Shown piece after piece: positions 48,744 to 58,570 of a DNA stretch of 64,000 nt; positions within the stretch are counted from its first letter, which is position 1; each line of letters opens with the position of its first letter. The notes beneath the pieces were generated by a model that ran no database searches, was not told the origin of the DNA, and was given only the letters and a program-made list of their open reading frames with translations. The position numbers were made by a program, and so were the translations under genes. Source of the DNA: Amphirosellinia nigrospora (lineage: Eukaryota; Ascomycota; Sordariomycetes; Xylariales; Xylariaceae); assembly GCA_004123355.1 (NCBI GenBank), contig SCHM01000006.1:62001-126000 (forward strand), read 5' to 3'.

Positions 48744-49467
48744 GCCTGGGAATAAGGATGTGGGATGTTACGCTAAATGTACAAAATAAAACAATCGAAC
48801 TTGGGCCCCTATAATGGACGATGGTGAGAGGCTTCGGATCACGTGTAAGATTACTACTAAAGCTGCGGCTCCTCGCATACGATAGTGCATAACACGAGTG
48901 TTGGACTGCATTTGGGACGGGCATTTGGGCTACCTCAATGATATGATCGGGGTGATGCACACAAACACAGTTGGTTTTAGATTATGGTTGTTTCAACGCA
49001 AGATTAAATTCAAACGACCCTATCGTGTCCTAGGGGTGCATACGGCCGCAATGCACCGTTTTCTACCATGACAGGATAGGTAGGTGGCAATTAGTGTAAG
49101 TGCCGCCGATTTGTGCCTCCTAAACGCCAAGAGACTCTTCAGCACTTGATGGTCTCTGTACCATAACCGTACGCCGCCAGAGGCAAAGTCAAAAGGTCCT
49201 CCTTTCCTCTAAACCATTCCCAACAAAAGAAAAAAATGCATCCGGTGCCGTCTATCACCGCCGTCTATTTGCAGGTTGTGTCTCCTGGGAACTACCCGTT
49301 CCAAATTTCGCCTCATTATGCAACCAGGCACCAAGTCTAGTATATGACCAGTTTTATCCTTCTTTTTGTTGATCAAAAATGCGAACACAAGCGTTGATTT
49401 CCTGTCCCCTCCAAATGGTAATGTCGAGATGCGATTATCCATTGTAACGAAGTGGAATGTTCCTGGA
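48744..49467. other. Convergent 3' region
   Basis: Between the 3' ends of the small membrane-protein gene and the SIW14-type gene. The minus frame 49209-49682 overlaps the phosphatase gene in another frame and is a shadow. Nothing else was recognised. Confidence 0.5.
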
Positions 49468-50398
49468 CTAAGATGACTTGGGGCGGGATTCTGGTACCCT
49501 AAACTTGCCCAACGTGGACATGGTGAAAAGCAGGATGACCACTGCGATGACGAACCGGTAGAACCGATTGATGGGACTGAGCAGACGCACATGCTGTGGC
49601 TGGCACGGGAGGCTAGCGAGCTTGAAGTCGGTGAGATACTGGATGTCTGTTTGCCGTACTTTGGGTTCTGCGAAAGAGGCATATTCCTCGATAATGCGTG
49701 TTAGGTTCCACTGGTGGGCCTTGCGAAGTACGCCAACGACACATCCAGTTCGATGCTTGCCGTGGTTGCAGTGAATCAGCAGTGGATAATTCTCAGGTCG
49801 GGAGACCACGGCATGTATAGAGCGCATCATTTCAATCGGGATCTCCTCCTTTTTTGTCCCAGACACTATAGCAGTCTCAGTTAGTTATCGGGTTTCATGT
49901 GCGATGTAGGATTGGTTCACAACCGTGGGGAGCCCGTGAGGCGTGGCCCTGACCCATCGGTGAACTTTAAAAGTAAACAAAATGAGAAGACAACAACGCC
50001 AGGAATTACTTACTGTCGAATACCTTATGGGTAATTTGGTTAACTTCGATGAATTCTTGATAACCGTCTGGAAACTCTTTCTTGACCAATGTCACAATGG
50101 TCTTCAGCTTCAAATTTTGGATGAAGGGGTAATCCTGTGCTTGAGGGTAACCACTTCGATATAGACCCTCGGCGACGGTGGAAAAATTCACAGGTGGTGT
50201 AAGAGGCACGACCACTGGACGACCGGGCATCACGCGCTGGGTGCAGTTCTGTGATTCGCGTAATACAATCTTTGGCACCGAGGGTCGGCGAGAAGTTACC
50301 TCGAGCGATTGTAGGGTATTTTGGTCCTCACGCTCGGACTTGACGGACTTCGGACCAGCCACATAGGGCTGGTCAGAGGCAGGTTTAGGATTGCCCAT
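49468..50398 (-). CDS. SIW14: SIW14-type atypical dual-specificity phosphatase
   Basis: A plant-and-fungi atypical dual-specificity phosphatase. Yeast Siw14 removes the 5-beta phosphate of inositol pyrophosphates. 260 aa from exons 50014-50398 and 49468-49865. The 148-bp intron (GTAAGT...CTATAG, branch AACTAAC) joins HKVFD to MSGTKKEEIP, as in the family. The N-terminal 75 residues are variable. The domain starts PPVNFSTVAEGLYRSGYP. The CX5R catalytic loop is HCNHGKHRTG, with Cys nucleophile and Arg. IIEEYASFAEPKVRQTDIQYL follows. Near the C-terminus is a hydrophobic segment, FVIAVVILLFTMSTLG, a possible tail anchor that yeast Siw14 lacks. No frameshift was seen. Oca1-like relatives share the fold, so orthology to Siw14 is likely but not certain. 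Confidence 0.82.
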
Positions 50399-52133
50399 CT
50401 TTTGAACTTGTAAGAGCGATTGTGTGTGATTGACTCGATCCGGCGAGTTTTGAGTGAGATCTAAGTAGTTCCTTGAGAGTCCGCCTGCGACAGTTGGTTA
50501 TCAAGGGTCGGAAGCCTCGGGGCAATGGGCTCCAAAGTAGAGGATGAAGAAGAACACAGGAGAAGGCGAGGTCCGGAGATGCGAGTATGAAGAGCACACA
50601 ATGTGGGTCGGTCGGGTTGGTAATGAAGAGGTGATTTATAGTGTTGAGTGAGGTTGAATAAACAAGTGAGTTGTCTAATCGGCTGCGTTGTGGTCACAGC
50701 AAATCCATCATGGGACATGCATGTTGACTGGATGTTCATATATCGTGTTTATTGTTGTTGGTAAAGGGGAAGTGTGTGCAGGGATCTGGGCCAGCTGGGG
50801 ACGAGGTGTAGGTTCATCCAAAGGGGGAGCTACAGGCACAGGAAGCCGAAGAAGTTAATAAGATTAGACTTCGTGTACTTAAGTGCTCGTTGCTTGAGTG
50901 ATTAGCGTGTTGGACCAGCCTCGGACCTTACTCCCAGCCTGCCTACCCGTAAACTCACCGGCCGCGTCGGAAAATGGTTTACGACACAGTACGTAGGTTT
51001 TAAGTGTAGGTACGCGTAGACTCTCTCGGCTCTAGTACCCTGCTCGTTTATGGTCCGTGCGGCCGATTATAGCGTGCTCAGCACTGTATCTTGCGCCGCT
51101 AGTCCCCATTATTAGCGCGATACCTCTACTTTGTGCCACATTCACTAGTACTATAAGTTACCTCGCGCTTAAGTACCTAGGTAGGTTAATTACATCTGCG
51201 CTACTACCCAGGAAGGTACCGAAGTAGAATGTGTGTATCGAGCATGGGCTACTGTACAAAGTTTCGACTTACATATTAACAAACATCATGCTATTGTGGA
51301 GTGCTAAGTGTTGAGTGTCCCAGAGCATTATTAGAGCAAAGTGACCTAACTACCCCTTACTGCAGTACACTTGTGAATATTTTTAGTACTTAGAGATAGC
51401 ATACCTATAAAGAGAGGAACATATAAAGCACCTAGAAGATAAGTATTCTAATACTGATAGAAATAGGACAAGAGCCAATCGATATAAATCGACGCTAGTC
51501 GGCCAAGTTTTGAGAATATGACGCCAGTTGTGAGTGATGCTAGGGACCCATTCAGCGTTTTGTATCCTATCTATTTACGTGCGCAGTGGACATTAGTTAC
51601 TGGCCTATATACTAGGATTTTGCCATTGGAGCAGTATTCGTGTTTATAATAAGGTAACTGCCCAGATGTGAACATGCTGTACGTAGGATCTCTCACAACA
51701 TTACGTCATTAAGCCTAGTTCCACTGATGTACCATTCATTCATTCGACCCTTATCATCGCCCGCCATCAGTTGGGCCTGGAGTGCGACCCTTTCCCATGC
51801 TATTCTGCATTGCCTTGCTTCGATTCCGCGTTTATATGCCGTCGGAAGATGACTTTGAAGTGGGTGGTCAGATCTCTATTCCCAATCACCGCGAAAGTAC
51901 TTAGTGCATCTCTATTTAGGTTCTCGGCCAGCCACACTGCTACCTACTTCTAATTTACCGACCTACCTATGCTGGAACATCCACGCACGTGACAGGGTTA
52001 GGTATTTAAAGTGTGTTAAGTAGTGTGTGGGGCCCCGGCAGACAGATTTTACGTTTTACGCCGCGTTCAGGCGCGCAACCAAAACTTGTCTAATCGACAT
52101 ACCATACTCTATTCAATCATTATCTAATCTAAT
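50399..52133. other. 1.7-kb intergenic region
   Basis: Upstream of the phosphatase gene and downstream of the oxidase gene. It contains a TAAGTACCTAGGTAGG motif at about 51,172 and otherwise unremarkable sequence. Minus frames at 50,385-50,739 and the plus frame at 51,771 have no support as genes. Confidence 0.5.
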
Positions 52134-53634
52134 CTAGCAAGTAGTACAACAACAAATCAAATATATATCGACCCCCCCCCCCCCCCCCCCAAACGCCGTG
52201 GCCAGTCTAGTCCGTCTATATATGTGTTGTACATCTCCTCGGCCTCTGCTTCGAGTTGTATTATAAGGATGCCGTAATCTCCATCCTTCCCCGCCCACTC
52301 GGCCTCGCTCCCATTGGTCTCGCGGAATGCCTGCCAGCGTCTCGTGGACCAACGCTGCCACGTCTTGAGCACATCCGAAAGACAGACTCCAGCCGGCGCC
52401 TCCATGGCCGTATGAATGAACAACTCTGCTCCCCGATCTGCGAAGCTCCCGCTCTACCCTGACATTGGATCCTCTGAACGGCCGTAGCCCTGGGCCAGTG
52501 GGTAATCAGGGTCGAGGCGAGCATCCTTTAATCCAGGCAAGAACTTGTCACATCGCTCCCGCATTCTGCGAATGATCGGGCTCTCTAACGTCAGATTCAG
52601 GTCCCATTCATGCGGCTCGGTGATCCCGCCTATCAGTAGGATGTTGTCGTTGCGAGGCACCAGGAACACGATCTCGTTGGACGAGTGGGCCGCGTCTGCC
52701 GTAATCGTCAAGGCGGCATTCAATTTAGGAAATGCCGTCCCGTCATTGATGACTCGGATGAGACCCCCCCTGATAGGGTAGACCGTCTCGTCACCTGCTA
52801 GCGTATAGCTTTCGAGTCCAGCACAATTGACGATAACGTCCGCGTTGAACCTAGCTCGCAACGAGTCTTCGATCTTGATAAGATCGTCTTCGATAGCTTC
52901 AGTTACAAAGCTCGCTCCCTTGCTCTTGACAAGCGAGGTCAACCAGTGCATGGCCTTGTCAGTATCGATGACCGGGGCCATCAGTTCATAGGAGTCAACA
53001 GCCCCGTATGATGGGTCGATTCCCCTATCGTCGATGATGTCAGATCCCCTGTAAAATCCTCTGACGCCGCTTGCCATAATCTCGACCATCTTCGAACGTT
53101 GCTTAGCATCTTTGTCGACGTCCTCGTGGAAGAAGAAATCAGACGGCATCATACGCACGCCTGATTCCCGGCTCAGAGCCGGGATAGAAGCAATTGCGTC
53201 CCAGATGTGGTAAGCCGTCATACACCACTTCTTTGAATGTGCCAGAGAGATGGCATCTGTGTGCTGGCCACACACGGCCGGTGGGAACTCCCAAAGCGCT
53301 CCCGCTATTTGTGAGGTTAAGCGTTGTTCATCACTGACCCACGATTTGCTCAGTATTGTGACGTGGTAGCCACGATCCAATAGAACCCATGCTCTGCCGA
53401 AGACACACAATCAGTATACACTTGTTTGGAGTCCCTCGTCTATAAGTCATCATGCAACACTGCCAGTGATAGTGCACGCAAGAGAAGTTCTGGGATGACT
53501 TGGGCTGGAATTTTGAACTTACGATACAAGGCCAGTGACGCCTCCTCCTATTACCAGAATATGGGGGACTGGCTTGATGGCTGTCTAAGAGGTTGGCCCA
53601 AAGGCGAGATGTCTCTTCCAAAAGTGAGAACCAT
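52134..53634 (-). CDS. D-amino-acid oxidase (FAD), frameshifted
   Basis: A peroxisomal-type flavoenzyme that oxidises D-amino acids to 2-oxo acids with release of ammonia and H2O2. Exon 1 (53523-53634) carries the FAD-binding HILVIGGGVTGLV. A 129-bp intron (GTAAGT...CGGCAG) leads to exon 2 from 53393: SAWVLLDRGYHVTILSK, AGALWEFPP, YGAVDSYELMAPVIDTD, VNCAGL, YPIRGGLIRV and ILLIGGITEP. At about 52,485 the frame breaks between PDYPLAQG and LRPFRGSNVRVERE (CTACGG where a CTTACGG-like sequence is needed). The family C-terminal signature then follows: HSYGHGGAGWSLSFGCAQDVAALV. A second break lies in exon 1 between the ATG frame (53634) and the frame of HILVIGGG. The true stop is unclear; the followed frame reaches 52134 through a 19-C tract. 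No clear peroxisomal SKL signal was found. Confidence 0.88.
52172..52190. repeat. Homopolymer of 19 C
   Basis: An uninterrupted poly-C tract at the very 3' end of the D-amino-acid oxidase gene. Translated on the minus strand it would give a Gly run. Its length is probably unstable and hard to sequence. Confidence 0.9.
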
Positions 53635-55941
53635 CTTGGCTGTCCGTTGAGATTCTGAAGTGATAAGTAAAGGGCTTGTATGTAAGTAATGTTTGATAGG
53701 CTTGGAAATCCACGATTTCTAAAAGAGGAAACGCAGTGTTTGCATCATGGGAGAGGGACTGAATCGGTGGACGATACTGTCTATTATATAGACTGACAAG
53801 TTTGTCTCAAGACTTATCTTAGGTATATGCCCAAGACCGATTCCCATACAGAAAGGCAATGAATAGGGAACTGTGCCCGGTCTCTGCATTGTGACTCAGC
53901 TCAGATGGCCCCATCAGTAGGTAAGCTTAGCAACAATATTTAGAAACCAGTCAGGCTGACGATTCTCATATTTTACTCGAATCTCAAAACACTATTGTGA
54001 ATCAACTTTACTACGCATGTGCTCTACGAACCAGAAAGCTCTGCTTCACCAATAACGTCGAACCGATGATTCACACTATGCCTACTTCAGTCATTATGGT
54101 GAATAAACTGATATCATGTCCAACCGTTGTACGCTGGTCGGTGTTTCGAACCGTCAAATGCACTTCAGACCAACACAAACGATTTTCAACCGGACCCGAA
54201 GCAAACAGTTTCCCAGCCAATGATTATGGACCCGGCCTGACCGGGTTAACTATGCCTCGCCTCGATATCCGCTCTCCCGCCAATACATCAACCTTATCTC
54301 CTAATTTTATGCCCGATGATCAATTACATGACCACAGAAGACAGCTAATGTAGCCTTGTTGACCGGTCATTGTGTCTACCCTGTATTTCCATTGACTGCA
54401 ACATTGTCTCTGAGGACACCTTGTGACTTTGATCGTATGCACGTAGCCTTTGCCCTTGCATACTGTACATGCTCACACAACTTTTCAAACCAATGGGGTT
54501 GCTATACGTCCGTCCCGATGCTTGTCTTAACGTCGATCCATCAAATACTAGTCTCGCTATGATTCGAAGATGCTTGATCTTTCATGACTTGCCAGCACAA
54601 ACAAGGTCAACCTCGCTACATCCTTGCTACACAATAGCAATTCAGTGTGACATTGTCTCTCAGTGGTGCAACATGGTTCATTGAGTGCTTCCCCAGAGGT
54701 CATTCTAGCAAGTTACACAAACCGGGAGAAGGAGTCAGTTAGACAGAACCGAAATGGGTAACATGAGGCGAAAGCTGTGTGAACAAGCTGTGGGAGCAGT
54801 ATCTGATCTCTCCTGCATGGCTGGCCAAGGCTGCTTACCGCTCATTCATCTGTCTCACTCCTTTCCGCCTATACGCACGTCCCAGCCGAAACAGTCGTAG
54901 GAGAACCTAATCCACCCTTTATTGTGCACTAATACTACCGTATAACTACTATGGATTGTTCCCGTGTGGCTCAGTACAGTATGAATCCGGCCCGGCCACA
55001 ATCTGGATATTTATGATGACCAGGCGGCTGGCTCCTTACGTACGTAGTATTAGGGATTAGAATAGAAATTTGCTGACTGGTAGATAGAGAGCCATGATAT
55101 CCGCCCATATTCCCGTTTCATCTACCGAGTTTAGTGGTGAAAGGTACTATCAGTCTCACAGGAGCCACAGCACCTAAATTCCATCTTGCTAGCCAGGGTA
55201 AACGTTACTCAAACTCTGATAACTAAGTAGTATACAACGCTCCGCGTAACGTCGGTGTGAGAATCGCGTCACGCCTCCTCTGTAGCCTATACAGGGGTCT
55301 TGGCAGCCGTTCCCTGCACACGTCTGCACACGTGGCAGTGCGATTCTGAGCTAAAGGCGGCTCATAATCGTCTCTCTCTCCTAATCTGGAAAGGGAAATG
55401 CAACCCAACCATCCATTCTAGGCCTGGCGAAACTCAAGACGTGAAACACAAAAATGGCCCCCAAGGGTTCAGTCAGTGCTTTCAATAGCAATGATTGTAT
55501 ATATGGGAAGTTTCTATCCCTTCGGTACACTGTTCATTAGTATAGGGCTTGCCGAAATGGCTGCGCCTCGGGTAGGAATTTCGTTCGGCCCGTCGGGACA
55601 GTCCTCATTGATTGAGGTTCGGTGAGGGTATCTAGCGTACGATTCCCTGTTGTTATCTTGAGGCGGCGAATAAGATGGACAATGCAAACAGGGAGGGATG
55701 AATAAGTTTCAGACATAATTCATGGGGTTGCGAAAGGACTTCGGTTTTTTAGTTTTTGATTTGACAATATTACACAGAAGTTGCACGAGTTCTATTATTA
55801 GGAGGAGAAATGAGCATGTTACCATTCTTGCTAAAGTAGCGTTAGTTGTCTCATAGACACTGTTCTACGAGCCTCTAATCGTATCGATATGCTATCTACT
55901 TACCTTGCTCACACTTACCTAAATGCTTTGTTTCATAGTTC
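53635..55941. other. 2.3-kb region without a supported gene
   Basis: Normal-complexity sequence. The plus frame 53997-54353 (118 codons) has no motif, no splice support and an unlikely composition, so it was not accepted. A TACGTACGTA stretch lies at about 55,038. No RNA gene or repeat was recognised. Confidence 0.5.
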
Positions 55942-56709
55942 TCAAGAGTCTAGGCCTTCTGGGTATCCATCATCACCCGGCCGGAAGATTTCTATGACGA
56001 GATCGAGCTCCGGCTGTTGCTCGTCTACCCATTCACCTGGCTTCAAACCTTTTGAGAGGCAGATGAACCTTTTAATCTTAGCATGGCCTGTTTCTATTTG
56101 ATGGTGCCGCAACAAGCTATGAATACATCGTGTGAAAGGGTTTCCAAATATAGACGAGGTGGCTGCTTCGTACTCTACTGAACCCGGCCGAGTGAAGTCC
56201 ATCCCGGCTCGCCTAAAGTGGTATGAAATCTGGTTACGCGTAACTGAGTTGACGATATTCTTCGTTCCTATGAACCGCAGGGTCTTTAGATCCCCGCCCG
56301 CCGCGAGGTAGGTGTCAACAATCATCTCTCGAAGTCGCATTGGCGTTAGCCTATCAGCACCTATCTTTTCACTAAGGGTTAGGAAAACCGCCATGGTGAT
56401 GTAAGTATTCAATGAGGTCGATATAGCGCACGTGTTACTGATAGTATTCCGTTCGTTTTCAATGCTGAAACCGGCCCAGGCGGGGTCGACATCGGCGGGA
56501 TTGCAATACGGCTCAATGAATTCCAGGTTTTCTCGCTCCACGTGTAAGTCAAAGCGAAGTAGACCGTAGTCTTGAATTGTTTGGCGAGGGGTGGTTGCGT
56601 GAGCCATTTTTCTTTTCGATATTTCTTTCACTGCAACTTTTTTACCTTTCAAAGAATTACTTCGCCAAGACAACGAAGCCATGAGGTTTTTATATGGAGC
56701 ATGAATCAT
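55942..56709 (-). CDS. Unrecognised 255-aa protein
   Basis: A single uninterrupted frame with balanced composition, so probably a real gene. The start may be ATG 56709 or the internal ATG at 56607, which would remove a basic N-terminus (KGKKVAVKEISKRK). Landmarks: a conserved-looking core DPAWAGFSIENERNTISNTC followed by an amphipathic or hydrophobic segment (AISTSLNTYITMAVFLTLSE); a basic middle (RNQISYHFRRAGMDF); a His-rich CIHSLLRHHQIETGHAK; and an acidic C-terminus (DEQQPELDLVIEIF). There is no signal peptide and no clear transmembrane helix. I do not recognise the family. It lies upstream of and divergent from het-c, 1.9 kb away, and it lacks the HET-domain features expected of a pin-c-like partner. 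Confidence 0.6.
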   Translation of the reverse strand: MIHAPYKNLMASLSWRSNSLKGKKVAVKEISKRKMAHATTPRQTIQDYGLLRFDLHVERENLEFIEPYCNPADVDPAWAGFSIENERNTISNTCAISTSLNTYITMAVFLTLSEKIGADRLTPMRLREMIVDTYLAAGGDLKTLRFIGTKNIVNSVTRNQISYHFRRAGMDFTRPGSVEYEAATSSIFGNPFTRCIHSLLRHHQIETGHAKIKRFICLSKGLKPGEWVDEQQPELDLVIEIFRPGDDGYPEGLDS

Positions 56710-58570
56710 TGTTTGTCTATGAACATTATGCTTGTTTCAAAACATAGGATATGATACTCCTATTGATGTATGTACTAGACTGGACGAAACGTCTCGAGTG
56801 TTTCTTTGACACATCCTTCTGATACCGCAGAACCAAGAACAGATTGAGGGCATAGTACATTGACAGAAGGCACCAGCCCAGTACACTATGCGAAGTGAGT
56901 CTACTGCTCCAATTGACTATGATCCTGATCCGTCACTTTCCACTCCCTGCGTTCTCTAAATCCCTTCAATTGACCCTTGCTTAGCACCTCAACCCACGAC
57001 GCCCACAGACCTTGGTTCAAAACCGGGCACAGGAGGCAGGGCCTGGCCCCGGAAATCCCCAGAAATTTCCCATTCGCTGTATATTTCCAACCCAATGCAG
57101 ATTCGCAAATATCTTCCACGTGTCAACAATTCCTGCAGAAGTCGGTATGACGTGCCTGCCACTACGGCATCACCGCTGCATATAATATATATCAAATGTA
57201 TAAATATGCTCGGTCATCACCGTTTCTCTGACTGCATGACCTCTGTGCAAGGATGAAGCTCTTATGAGTACGCAAAAAACCCCCGACTTTCTTTGGTCAG
57301 CATAGTCGGCAACTTGCGAGTGCTGCGAGCCGAGCTGAGTAAGTGAGGAGCCCTCTAGTGGGCCTAAAGTCTGTCTAATGTACCTATGGCCGGAGATAGG
57401 ATATTAGCAGCGAGCAGACGCCAAGTGTATATAATAGATGGGTATGGGCTCTAAAAGGAACTTCAAATAAGACACGCGAAGTTTTGAGAAAGTGAGAGGC
57501 TATGTTGGCGTTTTATACTACACCATTTCTTGGTGGCTTTTGTATCCCCAACACCGAAGAACTACCGTGATAGGGCTGATGTCGTAGCCCAATGATCTCA
57601 TCGTGTGGCTTTTTAGTGTTAGTTCCAGAACTCCTCTCCACTTTTTACTATAACTAGGCACTTACCTAACCTACTAGCATGCCTAATGTACCATACATAC
57701 TATGTACCATACTTACTTACATGTATAAGTAGTATCTAAGTACCTAAGGCTACTACTACCTTACAATATCTCGGTTCAGTATCAAGTCTCTACCCTTTAA
57801 AAGTCTTCTTTCATCTCACCACCTACCTTAGTTAGAAAGAGAAAAGGGAAAGCTTCATGTCCCTCTGGGGAGGGGTGGGACTATTGAGCCTATAGAAACT
57901 TGCATCCCGCTAGCATTTGGTGATTCTACGTAATGGGTAGAATTTTCAGCTGTGGAATTGTGGCGTGGGCGGTAATGAGGCCTCAAAAAAAAAAAAAACC
58001 ACTCCGTTGTAATTAAAACCTAAATACATATTTAGCTGCAGGAGACCTAGCTGCATTCGTCTTTTTACTCAGGCCTCTTGTAAAACTCCACATTCGATAT
58101 TTCTATTCATTCGGTCGTTGATTCATTCATTCACTCACTCGTTAATCCATTCATTCACTGTTTTATTATTCCCTTCACCCTACAGCTACCCATTCAATAT
58201 CACCCATTCGGTTGTGACGGCATCTGTCATTGCGCACCACCTAAAAGCTAATGTAAATACAGCATAGCCTTGGGCCATGTCACCCCACCTGCTCTGGTCT
58301 GCTCTATTCCACCCCTCCCCCTCCAATTAAGTCATCTATTTCAATCGAGCTACCCCGCCATCCTTCCGTGAACATCGCTTCGCATCATAACCTAAACCAA
58401 GCTCTTTACTTTTATATATTACTACCCTACACTAACAACCTGTCGCCCTCTCTGCTCACGTCATTTATCCCCATCTCGACAAAAAGTTCTTCACAGAAAT
58501 ACGTTTGAGTCTGCTGTTGCATTGCAGCAAAGTAACGCAAGGCCGGGACCGAGATCAGTACACAATCAAC
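56710..58570. promoter_or_regulatory. Long divergent region upstream of het-c
   Basis: 1.86 kb between the unknown minus-strand gene and het-c. It holds many TACCTAAGG/GTACCT-type short motifs (57,660-57,770), a run of 13 A at about 57,987, an ATTC/ACTC microsatellite (58,102-58,160) and a pyrimidine-rich stretch before the het-c start, which is typical of fungal promoters and leaders. No gene was recognised; the minus frames at 56,901-57,195 lack support. Confidence 0.45.

Noticed and set aside
49209-49682. 157-codon minus-strand frame near the phosphatase gene
   Set aside because: It overlaps the catalytic part of the SIW14-type gene in another frame and has no motif of its own.
53997-54353. 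118-codon plus-strand frame
   Set aside because: No recognisable domain, no splice signals and unremarkable composition; it is probably chance in normal-GC DNA.
57008-57040. GGTTCAAAACCGGGCAC as a possible tRNA T-arm
   Set aside because: No matching acceptor, D-arm or anticodon stem could be placed around it on either strand.
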